Position numbers and translations under genes: made by a program | NCBI GenBank assembly: GCA_026014905.1 | Contig: JAOZHK010000111.1 | Span: forward strand, 1-6,228 | Reading direction: 5' to 3' | Length of the DNA stretch: 6,228 bases | Source: Candidatus Bathyarchaeota archaeon | GTDB lineage: Archaea; Thermoproteota; Bathyarchaeia; RBG-16-48-13; GCA-020355125 | In this document: positions 1-5,782 of the stretch, piece after piece | Layout of the letters: each line of letters begins with the position of its first letter | Position numbering within the stretch: the stretch's first letter is position 1 | Notes under the pieces: generated by a model | The model's input: only the letters and a program-made list of their open reading frames with translations | What the model was told of the DNA's origin: nothing | Databases searched by the model: none

Positions 1-107
1 TAGCTAGCAGGAAAGCGTGCACCTGTACACATCGGCAAACACTAGCGAATTATTTAAAGGACACATCAATTATAGCTAGCTAGCTCATCACAAGAGGCCT
101 GTCTAAG
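1..107. other. Leader region with TAGCTAGC-type palindromes upstream of the MR/MLE gene
   Basis: No gene is supported here. The stretch contains TAGCTAGC at the window edge (1-8) and the perfect palindrome AGCTAGCTAGCT at 74-85. GTGCAC (17-22) and TGTACA (24-29) are short adjacent palindromes. An A/T-rich run around 48-57 and a TTATAG-like hexamer at 70-75 could form part of a promoter, but no convincing -35 partner is visible. The Shine-Dalgarno-like AAGAGG at 92-97 lies 10 nt before the ATG at 108 and supports that start. Confidence 0.5.
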
Positions 108-1211
108 ATGGAAATTACCAATGTTAAACTTGATATGTTCAACTGGGAATCCGCGCCATGGAAAACAGGTGTAGGCACATCATTTGGAGGTACCAAGCAA
201 CTTGGCGTCGTGACAGTAAGTACCGATGAAGGGGTAAGTGGCAATGCTTTTCTAGGATCGTCTCGAATGGGGGCAGATCATTTCGTTTTAGGCCTCATGG
301 AATTCATTAAACCATTGATTATGGGACGCAACCCCCAGAATATCGGGGAAATTTGGTGGGATATGTGGAAGATGAATCGCTCCATCTCGACCTATATTAT
401 CGGGGCTATAGATGTTTGTCTATGGGACATTAACGGGAAAATTGCGAAGCAGCCCATTCATCGGCTTCTTGGTACCTGCAGGAAGAAAGTACCAGCGTAT
501 TCAAGTACAGCGTATCACGAAACAAAAGAGCAATATGCTCAGGAGGCGCTTCACTTTAAGCAGCGTGGTTGGACTGCGCATAAGATTCATCCTCACGGCG
601 ACCCTCGGGCAGATATTGAGATTTGTCGAGCTGTTCGTGAAGCGGTTGGCGATGACATGAAATTGATGCTGGATTCGATGTGGGCCTACCAATATGAGGA
701 TGCATTACGAGTTGGTCGGGCTATCGAAGGACTTGATTATTATTGGTATGAGGATCCGTTGGTCGAAGAAGATATTTACAATTATGTTAAACTCCATAAC
801 AAATTGGACATCCCAATCATGTCGACCGAGTTCGCTCCTGGAAGATTTTATGGCATGGCATCATGGATAACCCAGTATGCTACAGACATCCTACGTGGTG
901 ATGTCGCTGTTACCGGTGGAATCACACCGTTAGTACGACTCTGTCATCTCGCTGAAGGCTTCAACATGAAGTGCGAAATACATCATGGCGGCAATTCACT
1001 CAATAATGTCGCTAATTTACATGTTACCATGGCGGTACAAAACTGTGAGTTTTATGAAGTGTTCCCCTGCACAGGTGCAAATAAATATGGCCTGATAAAA
1101 GACATCAATGTAGATAACCAAGGCTATGTCTATGCACCTACAAAGCCAGGATTGGGATACGCTATAGATTGGGAACTAATCAAACGAGAACACACAGCTA
1201 CAGCTGAATAA
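108..1211 (+). CDS. Mandelate racemase/muconate lactonizing enzyme family protein (enolase superfamily, probable acid-sugar dehydratase or racemase)
   Basis: This is a cytosolic Mg-dependent enzyme of 367 residues, the usual full length for the MR/MLE family. Members abstract a proton alpha to a carboxylate. The N-terminal capping domain covers about residues 1-115 and the barrel about 125-340. The three metal ligands are readable: D189 (in MLDSMWAY), E215 (YWYEDPL) and E241 (MSTEF), with spacings of 26 and 26 residues as in mandelate racemase (D195, E221, E247). The Asp-His dyad is D265 (RGDVAVTGG) and H292 (EIHHGG), also 27 apart as in MR D270/H297. A Glu comparable to MR E317 is E314 or E317. 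The usual KxK on the second barrel strand is instead K159-I-H161, so the S-face base may be Lys159, His161, or differently organised. ATG 108 is preceded by AAGAGG at 10 nt. The dehydratase role is inferred from family and neighbours; the exact substrate is unknown. Confidence 0.93.
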   Translation: MEITNVKLDMFNWESAPWKTGVGTSFGGTKQLGVVTVSTDEGVSGNAFLGSSRMGADHFVLGLMEFIKPLIMGRNPQNIGEIWWDMWKMNRSISTYIIGAIDVCLWDINGKIAKQPIHRLLGTCRKKVPAYSSTAYHETKEQYAQEALHFKQRGWTAHKIHPHGDPRADIEICRAVREAVGDDMKLMLDSMWAYQYEDALRVGRAIEGLDYYWYEDPLVEEDIYNYVKLHNKLDIPIMSTEFAPGRFYGMASWITQYATDILRGDVAVTGGITPLVRLCHLAEGFNMKCEIHHGGNSLNNVANLHVTMAVQNCEFYEVFPCTGANKYGLIKDINVDNQGYVYAPTKPGLGYAIDWELIKREHTATAE

Positions 1212-1323
1212 CGAACCAAACTCATCATCTAACCTGAAGACTCCTACGCGCGCGCCCATAAGAAGCTCTCAACTGCAGCATCTATTTATACAGGTTTGCT
1301 CCGCATCAGAATAGGGATACTAA

Positions 1324-1785
1324 ATGACAAAACAACTCCTCATCACCTACTATACAGGAACTGGCAAGACACAATGGATGGCGCAGACCATCGCTGATGG
1401 CGCGCGCGAACAGGGTATCAGTGTTAAAGTTCTGCCTGTGGAGGATTGCACCGTAGAAGAGCTCCATGTGGCTGATGGAATCATAATTGGGTCGCCGACA
1501 TACTTCAGTAATATGGCTTGGCAAGTCAAGAAACTTGTCGATGAATCGATCATTCTGTATCGCCGTGATCATCTACTTCAAGACAAAGTTGCAGGCTGTT
1601 TTACATCATCTGGGACGAAGACTGATGGAAAAGACTGTATAAAAACCCTAAAAGTCGCCTTTGGTCACCATCATAGGATGAAGATGCTGGAAGGAATCAT
1701 TCGTGTATCAAATGATCCAAATACAAAGATTGAGCAGTTATGTAAAAACTACGGTCGACGAATCGCGAAAATACTCACCCCATAA
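1324..1785 (+). CDS. Flavodoxin/WrbA-like FMN-binding protein (NADPH-dependent FMN reductase or quinone reductase type)
   Basis: A 153-residue, single-domain flavodoxin-fold protein, probably cytosolic. After beta-strand 1 (KQLLITYY) comes the FMN phosphate loop T11-G-T-G-K-T16, an exact match to the T/S-x-T-G-x-T flavodoxin signature. The second FMN loop is G56-S-P-T-Y-F-S-N-M-A, very like the GTPTRFGNMA of WrbA. The third is C92-F-T-S-S-G-T around residues 92-98. It is shorter than WrbA (about 200 residues) and near classic flavodoxin length. It could act as an electron carrier or a small NAD(P)H:quinone/FMN reductase; sequence alone does not decide. AGGGA at 1313-1317 lies 6 nt before the ATG. 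It follows the MR/MLE gene on the same strand after a 112-bp gap, so co-transcription is possible but not shown. The gap holds no gene, only a short CG-alternating run at 1247-1254. Confidence 0.85.
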   Translation: MTKQLLITYYTGTGKTQWMAQTIADGAREQGISVKVLPVEDCTVEELHVADGIIIGSPTYFSNMAWQVKKLVDESIILYRRDHLLQDKVAGCFTSSGTKTDGKDCIKTLKVAFGHHHRMKMLEGIIRVSNDPNTKIEQLCKNYGRRIAKILTP

Positions 1786-1815
1786 ATATATGCAGGTGCG
1801 GATACTACTCTCGCA

Positions 1816-2778
1816 TTACAAAATCAGCTTACCTTTTTGGACCAGCAATCTCTGATCGGCTAGGACAGTCGGCTTGAGCATTAAGCCATCTAGATGAATA
1901 CTACTCCGGACAACCCCGCCTAGAGATTCATTATCTCCAATAGCAAAATGCACTGTTCCTGCAAGTTTTTTATCTTCAGCCAGATTGCCAATCAAGCGTG
2001 CATTGGGGTTAGTGCCGATGGCAAATTCCGCAATATTGCGCGCTGTAGAGTCTCTAGCAAATATCCGTTCGAGAAAATGAACATCTTCATCCGCCCCTGA
2101 GACTGATACTACCTTTCCTTTTTTGACTTCGAGTTTTAATGGTTGACTGAGTTTGCCGACACTGTCCATTGAATAATCAAACACGATTGTTCCATTTGTA
2201 GTTCCTTCAACGGGGCAGGTTGGTGCTTCTCCTGGAGGAAGTGTGGCAAAACCATATTCTTCATGGAAAAAACCGTCTAATGAAAAGGCGTTACGACCGG
2301 CTACGCTGAATGTGCAATCTGTTCCAGCGTCCGAATTCACCTGGATTTCGTTCGCATTAGCTAATATTTGAGCGATAGCCTGAGTTTGATTCTTTAACTT
2401 CTGGAAATCGACCGTCATGGCTCCTTTCACCATCATGTCTTCAGTAACTCCTCTGAGAATCACCACTTTGGTGCCGGCAGCATAGGCATCGAGTCGAGCC
2501 CGTGTGTGAGTAATCGCATGGGTTGTAGGAGCAAAAACAATATCAGCAGCTTGCATAGCTGCAGCAATTGTAACTGGAGGTTCACTCCCGTGCTCACCCG
2601 ATATAGGCATTATTGCAATGACTGTTTCTGCGCCTAACCCCCGACACGTTAAAGCAAACGCGTTTCCCACTTTGAGTTTGTCAGAGTCAGTTACAATGAG
2701 TACTTTATGCTTTTTTTTGACCTGAATCACATCGCGTGCCAATTTCTCTGCGGATCGAATCAATTCAAGTTCGTACAT
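1816..2778 (-). CDS. COG2309-type metalloenzyme (aminopeptidase T M29/2,5-dihydroxypyridine dioxygenase NicX-like)
   Basis: A 320-residue cytosolic protein of the superfamily containing M29 aminopeptidases and the Fe(II) ring-cleaving enzyme NicX. The N-terminal half (about 1-140) is an alpha/beta domain with no obvious catalytic residues. The C-terminal half carries the metal-site candidates: E184 and E191 in PPGEAPTCPVEG, E251 in NIAEFAIGTNP, H277 in GTVHFAIGDN, and the HxD pair H295/D297 in SSIHLDGLM. The HxD and preceding His are shared in pattern with M29 peptidases and with NicX, so the label 'leucyl aminopeptidase' should not be taken literally. The ATG at 2778 has no clear Shine-Dalgarno site. 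The gene converges on the flavodoxin-like gene (30 bp apart) and diverges from the ThDP enzyme gene across a repeat-rich intergenic region, suggesting shared control. Peptide cleavage, dioxygenation and other hydrolysis all remain possible. Confidence 0.82.
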   Translation of the reverse strand: MYELELIRSAEKLARDVIQVKKKHKVLIVTDSDKLKVGNAFALTCRGLGAETVIAIMPISGEHGSEPPVTIAAAMQAADIVFAPTTHAITHTRARLDAYAAGTKVVILRGVTEDMMVKGAMTVDFQKLKNQTQAIAQILANANEIQVNSDAGTDCTFSVAGRNAFSLDGFFHEEYGFATLPPGEAPTCPVEGTTNGTIVFDYSMDSVGKLSQPLKLEVKKGKVVSVSGADEDVHFLERIFARDSTARNIAEFAIGTNPNARLIGNLAEDKKLAGTVHFAIGDNESLGGVVRSSIHLDGLMLKPTVLADQRLLVQKGKLIL

Positions 2779-2858
2779 AAGTAATCACATCATGATATAG
2801 GCATATATGGGTATTTGCACGCATGCGGAAGCATTTCCATACAAACATCACGCTAGCC

Positions 2859-2899
2859 ACGTGCGGGTATGATAGAAATCGTATTTTCTTCACGCACGT
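2859..2899. repeat. Nested inverted repeat (ACGTGCG...CGCACGT) enclosing a TGATAGAAA site
   Basis: ACGTGCG at 2859-2865 is the perfect reverse complement of CGCACGT at 2893-2899. Inside it, AGAAA (2874-2878) pairs with TTTCT (2885-2889), and GA (2871-2872) pairs with TC (2890-2891) with one bulged T. The inner pair is a TGATAGAAA site facing a one-base-deleted inverted copy. This may be an operator for the minus-strand metalloenzyme gene, whose start lies 81 bp to the left, or a transcript hairpin. Function is inferred. Confidence 0.55.
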
Positions 2900-2993
2900 T
2901 AATCCAAACTAACCCATTTGCTGCTCCCATTTTCATAATTATTCCTCGAGTTAAAATAGCCAAATAGCCTATTAGTAACCATTTTCAGTGGAA

Positions 2994-3058
2994 TTGATAG
3001 AAAGCTGACTAGTTAGATCCCTCGGCTTTAAATAGAAAAACCAGCAATTTTCTATCAA
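2994..3058. repeat. Long inverted repeat ending just before the ThDP enzyme start codons
   Basis: The left arm TTGATAGAAAGCTG (2994-3007) matches the right arm as CAGC (3042-3045), a 3-nt AAT bulge, and TTTCTATCAA (3049-3058). That gives 10 plus 4 perfect base pairs around a 34-nt loop. The loop contains the best plus-strand promoter candidate (3005-3033), so the arms could be paired operators flanking a promoter. If transcription starts further upstream, they would instead form a 5' leader hairpin. The right arm ends 5 nt before ATG 3064 and 20 nt before ATG 3079. Confidence 0.6.
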
Positions 3059-3065
3059 CAACTAT

Positions 3066-3070
3066 GAAGG
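3066..3070 (+). promoter_or_regulatory. Shine-Dalgarno GAAGG favouring ATG 3079
   Basis: GAAGG lies 8 nt upstream of the second in-frame ATG (3079). The first ATG (3064) has no purine-rich site in front of it (ATCAACAACT). The protein from 3079 begins MNGFEVVAKIL, which also resembles how ThDP-enzyme N-termini usually begin. Confidence 0.55.
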
Positions 3071-3078
3071 CGTCATGT

Positions 3079-4698
3079 ATGAATGGATTTGAAGTGGTAG
3101 CGAAAATTCTTGAGCTGGAAGAGGTGCCGTTTGTCGCCTGTGAAGGTGCAGCACCTATCCCGGATTATTGCGCAGAAATCGGTATTCGAGTGATTAATTG
3201 TCGGCAGGAACGTGTTGCCGTTGATATAGCCCATGGCTATGCACGGGTCAGTCAACAGCCAGGAGTATGCTCGATGATGGCTACTGGAGGAATTCAAAAC
3301 TCATTTGCGGGCGTCGCTCATGCATGGGAAGATCAGCAACCAGTTCTAGTGTTACCAGGTGGTATCAGCCGAGTGCGCAAAGGAAATCGGGACTTTGAGA
3401 CTGTACAGAGTTTTCTCCGAGTTACAAAATGGGCTCAGACAATCAACTTCACGCATCGAGTGCCTGAGATGCTCCGACGGGCATTCACATACTTGCGCTG
3501 TGGGCGATCCGGTCCGGTCCTCTTAGAGCTCCTAGCAGACCTGCGTAGTGAGAATTTCAGCGAACCGTTGGAGTATATGCCTGTGAAGAGCTGGAAGCCA
3601 GCTGGTAATCCTTATGATGTCGAAGTCGCGGTTCGCGCGTTATTACAGGCAAAGCATCCCCTTATCTATGTGGGCACGGGGGTCTATCGGGCTCAGGCTG
3701 AATCGGAGTTGCAGGAGTTTGTGGAACTAGTACAAGCACCTGTTATTACTACGATGAATGCGAAAGGCGCCTTTCCTGAACAACATCCATTATCTGTAGG
3801 ATTTATCCGAGGCGAACCTACCGAGCATTTCTTGGGACAAGCTGACCTCGTGTTCGGTATTGGTGCAAGCTTTCATAAACACTTCACGGCGTTAATTGTT
3901 CCGAAGAATACATCGATTGTGCAGACTGCCTGCATCGACGAGTTTGATATTAATCGTGAGTATCCTATTGACCACGCAGTTATCGGTGATGCGAAACTCG
4001 TGTTGCAACAGATGATTCGTGAGGTGAAGAAAAAGAAAACTGCGCGAGTGAATATAGACCTGGTCAACGAGATCCAAACTTTGAAAACTCAACACCTGAC
4101 GAATTGGATGCCATGGTTGACATCGAATGAGAAACCGATCAACCCTTACCGTGTCTTATGGGATCTCATGCACACAATTGATCGTGATCAATCTATCGTG
4201 ACCCATGATGCAGGAAATCCTCGTGATCAATTCTCATCTTTTTGGGAGACAACTGTGCCACATGGCTACCTCGGCTGGGGTCATGTCACAACTCTCGGCT
4301 TTGGGTTAGGTGCCGCAATCGGCGCTAAACTGGCGAAGCCTGATAGGTTAGCCATCAATATCATCGGTGATGCATCAATTGGCCAAGTAGGTATGGATAT
4401 GGAGACTCCAGTCCGTACAAAAATTCCGTTGATGACAATTGTCCTTAATAACGGGCAATATGGAGGATATGACCGCTATTTGCGCCATCCTGAAACTTAC
4501 ATCGTGACCGGCGATTACGCCAATATAGCAGAAAATCTCGGTGCCTATGCGGAGCGTATTGAGGCTCCGGATGACGTGATTCCAGCGATTAAACGTGGAG
4601 TCAAAGCAGTGGACGCCGGCCGCTATGTTGTATTAGAGATGATGACTGCAAACTTTCCAAAGTTTCCCAGCTTTGCTGGGCATCAGGCCGGACATTAA
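3079..4698 (+). CDS. ThDP-dependent enzyme, acetolactate synthase large subunit/benzoylformate decarboxylase-like
   Basis: A 539-residue protein (544 if the less likely ATG 3064 is used), full length for the three-domain POX/AHAS group. The N-terminal PYR domain carries the ThDP-activating glutamate E44 in CRQERVAVDIAHGYARV, followed by a family-like ATGGIQNSFAGVAHA stretch. The middle domain includes TTMNAKGAFPEQHPLSVGF from about residue 225. The C-terminal PP domain has the GDx(26)NN ThDP/Mg motif: G430-D431-A-S through N457-N458, followed by GQYGG. Members decarboxylate or ligate 2-keto acids in the cytosol; the group includes acetolactate synthase, benzoylformate, oxalyl-CoA and sulfopyruvate decarboxylases. 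No small regulatory subunit (IlvN-like) is adjacent and the context is catabolic, so a biosynthetic acetolactate synthase role is unlikely. It is preceded by the repeat-rich intergenic region and is convergent with the DapA-family gene. The precise substrate is unknown. Confidence 0.92.
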   Translation: MNGFEVVAKILELEEVPFVACEGAAPIPDYCAEIGIRVINCRQERVAVDIAHGYARVSQQPGVCSMMATGGIQNSFAGVAHAWEDQQPVLVLPGGISRVRKGNRDFETVQSFLRVTKWAQTINFTHRVPEMLRRAFTYLRCGRSGPVLLELLADLRSENFSEPLEYMPVKSWKPAGNPYDVEVAVRALLQAKHPLIYVGTGVYRAQAESELQEFVELVQAPVITTMNAKGAFPEQHPLSVGFIRGEPTEHFLGQADLVFGIGASFHKHFTALIVPKNTSIVQTACIDEFDINREYPIDHAVIGDAKLVLQQMIREVKKKKTARVNIDLVNEIQTLKTQHLTNWMPWLTSNEKPINPYRVLWDLMHTIDRDQSIVTHDAGNPRDQFSSFWETTVPHGYLGWGHVTTLGFGLGAAIGAKLAKPDRLAINIIGDASIGQVGMDMETPVRTKIPLMTIVLNNGQYGGYDRYLRHPETYIVTGDYANIAENLGAYAERIEAPDDVIPAIKRGVKAVDAGRYVVLEMMTANFPKFPSFAGHQAGH

Positions 4699-4704
4699 TC
4701 GATA

Positions 4705-4714
4705 CAAACGTTTG
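4705..4714. repeat. Perfect palindrome CAAACGTTTG
   Basis: A 10-bp perfect palindrome lies 7 nt after the ThDP enzyme stop codon. Its central AAACGTTT resembles the CG-centred operators bound by LacI-family regulators. However, it sits between convergent genes rather than at a promoter, so operator function is doubtful. Confidence 0.35.
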
Positions 4715-4715
4715 C

Positions 4716-4752
4716 GTACTAGCTAGCTGGTCACTATCATGTACTAGCTAGC
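4716..4752. repeat. Tandem pair of GTACTAGCTAGC direct repeats
   Basis: The 12-mer GTACTAGCTAGC occurs at 4716-4727 and again at 4741-4752, 25 bp apart start to start. The core CTAGCTAG is itself palindromic and also occurs within AGCTAGCTAGCT at 74-85; TAGCTAGC sits at 1-8. The copies therefore bracket the four left-hand genes. They may be short dispersed repeats or recombination-prone palindromes; no transposase is nearby. Confidence 0.55.
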
Positions 4753-4774
4753 AAGTAAAGTTTTTTTACGCTAG
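4748..4774. terminator. Terminator-like hairpin between convergent genes
   Basis: CTAGC (4748-4752) and GTAAA (4755-4759) pair with TTTAC (4765-4769) and GCTAG (4770-4774), with two bulged A residues and a 5-nt loop: ten base pairs in all. It lies between the 3' ends of the plus-strand ThDP gene (4698) and the minus-strand DapA gene (4811), where a bidirectional terminator is expected. It is not a textbook intrinsic terminator, because the stem is A/T-rich and the seven Ts (4761-4767) are in the loop and arm rather than after the stem. Confidence 0.4.
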
Positions 4775-4810
4775 ATTAATCCCATACGTCCATCCGTGTA
4801 AGAGCGGATC

Positions 4811-5728
4811 TTAACTTGTTGACATAGAATCTACGAGAGCATTCAGTTCTGCGAGACCAAGCTGTAGCCGATGACGGAGTTTTAGGTCTAATGAAGCATA
4901 AGGCAGCCGCGGGGGTCCGGCATGGAATCCCCCAAGTTCGGCAGCAGCCTTTAGCCATGCAACTTCGTTCTCTGCTGTGACGTCGCTGTAAACTTGAGCA
5001 AATTTGTGGTGGAGAGGAAGAGCGCGATCAAAGTCCTGTCTCATACACGCTTGAAAAAAAGCAACTGAGGCACTGGGAGCCCCTGGCCCACAGGTCGAGA
5101 CGATTCCTTATCCACCAAGTAAAGAATCGGCAAGCAGCCAGACTTCACCACCACTGAATACATTGACCTGGTTTGCGATATGATGGATGACAAGGTTCCG
5201 GTGTTTCACTGCACCGTTGGATTCTTTCACTGCACAAATTCGATCCAGAGTTAACAAGCGATCCCAGAATTCTACGGTCATATTAAAGCGAAAAGTGAAG
5301 GGGTTATTATATACCATGATCTGTACCTCGTCAATTGCTGCATTCACGAGCCGATAGTGTTCATATACTTCCTCAGCTGTGCAAGGTATAACTGATGGCG
5401 GGCCAATCATGACTCCGTCACCCCCTGCTGCATCCACATAACGCGTACGTTGAATACATTGCCTTGTAGTTTGGGCAGTTGTCCCAAAAACTGTAGTGAT
5501 GGTCGTTGCGGCGTCAACAGCTATATCGACGATCGCTTCAAATTCACGATCGCTTGGAGCATAGAATTCACCCATACATCCGAATGCAATGAAGCCATCG
5601 AAGCCCTCAGCTTCATACGCTCGGATGTTTTCCCGGAGGCCTTGCAGATCAAGTTCCCGTGTCGGCGTTAACACTAACGGCATCAGGGGAAAGAGTCCTT
5701 TCAGTGGTTTACGTTTTCGCTTTGACAA
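4811..5728 (-). pseudogene. DapA/N-acetylneuraminate lyase family aldolase or dehydratase, interrupted by an in-frame TAA
   Basis: Read through one internal stop, this frame encodes about 304 residues, the usual length for class I Schiff-base lyases of the DapA/NanA/2-keto-3-deoxy acid group. The upstream piece (5108-5728) gives 206 residues. It contains GCMGE (residues 50-54, the GTTGE loop), the catalytic Tyr140 in MVYNNPF and the Schiff-base Lys168 in CAVKESNG. It stops at TAA (5108-5110) right after SLLGG. The same frame continues at once with GIVSTCGPGAPS, then MRQDFDRALPLHHKF and WLKAAAELGGFHAGPPRLPY, which match the family C-terminal helices (next stop at 4811). No frame change is needed, so a single base created the stop. 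The start is TTG at 5728, forced by an in-frame TGA two codons upstream (5735-5737) and supported by GAGAG at 9 nt. Without the C-terminal third the barrel would be incomplete and probably inactive. A sequencing error is possible. Confidence 0.87.
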
Positions 5729-5737
5729 TGTTTTTCA

Positions 5738-5742
5738 CTCTC
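5738..5742 (-). promoter_or_regulatory. Shine-Dalgarno GAGAG supporting a TTG start
   Basis: On the minus strand GAGAG lies 9 nt before the TTG at 5728. An in-frame TGA at 5735-5737 excludes any start further upstream. The next in-frame ATG (codon 16) would remove the first barrel strand, so TTG is the sensible start. Confidence 0.5.
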
Positions 5743-5782
5743 AAATTAAGGTTAATTATGAATTAAAATTGTTACACATAGT

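Larger units (their letters stand above)
2779..3063. promoter_or_regulatory. Divergent intergenic regulatory region with three TGATAGAAA sites
   Basis: This 285-bp gap separates divergently transcribed genes and must contain the start signals for both, unless one is leaderless or read through from elsewhere. It holds no supported ORF. The 9-mer TGATAGAAA occurs at 2870-2878 and 2995-3003 on the plus strand, and as its reverse complement TTTCTATCA at 3049-3057. Two degenerate relatives are also visible: TTTCTTCA at 2885-2892 and AAATAGAAA at 3030-3038. A possible plus-strand promoter is CTGACT (3005-3010), a 17-bp spacer, and TTAAAT (3028-3033), each hexamer matching consensus at 4 of 6 bases. 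Minus-strand TATATG/TATATC-like hexamers occur close to the 2778 start. The repeat layout suggests binding sites for a dimeric regulator; the regulator gene is not in the window. Confidence 0.6.

Noticed and set aside
1..107. Mobile-element end or attachment site at the left edge
   Set aside because: The TAGCTAGC repeats are short and there is no transposase, integrase or target duplication in the window.
1247..1254. CGCGCGCG alternating run (Z-DNA-like)
   Set aside because: Only eight bases; a similar GCGCGCGC run occurs inside the next gene as ordinary codons.
1306..1572. Minus-strand 88-residue ORF over the flavodoxin-like gene
   Set aside because: It is antisense to a gene with clear FMN-binding motifs, has no recognisable domain and no ribosome site.
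1797..1815. TGCG...CGCA hairpin as a terminator between convergent genes
   Set aside because: Only four base pairs with an 11-nt loop and no T-tract; it is too weak to call.
4776..4958. Minus-strand 60-residue ORF
   Set aside because: It overlaps the C-terminal part of the DapA-family gene in another frame. The family-like sequence is in the 4811 frame, so this is a shadow ORF.
5108..5110. Selenocysteine, pyrrolysine or alternative genetic code at the internal stop
   Set aside because: The codon is TAA, not TGA or TAG. TAA also ends other genes here (for example 1209-1211), so a reassigned code is not supported.
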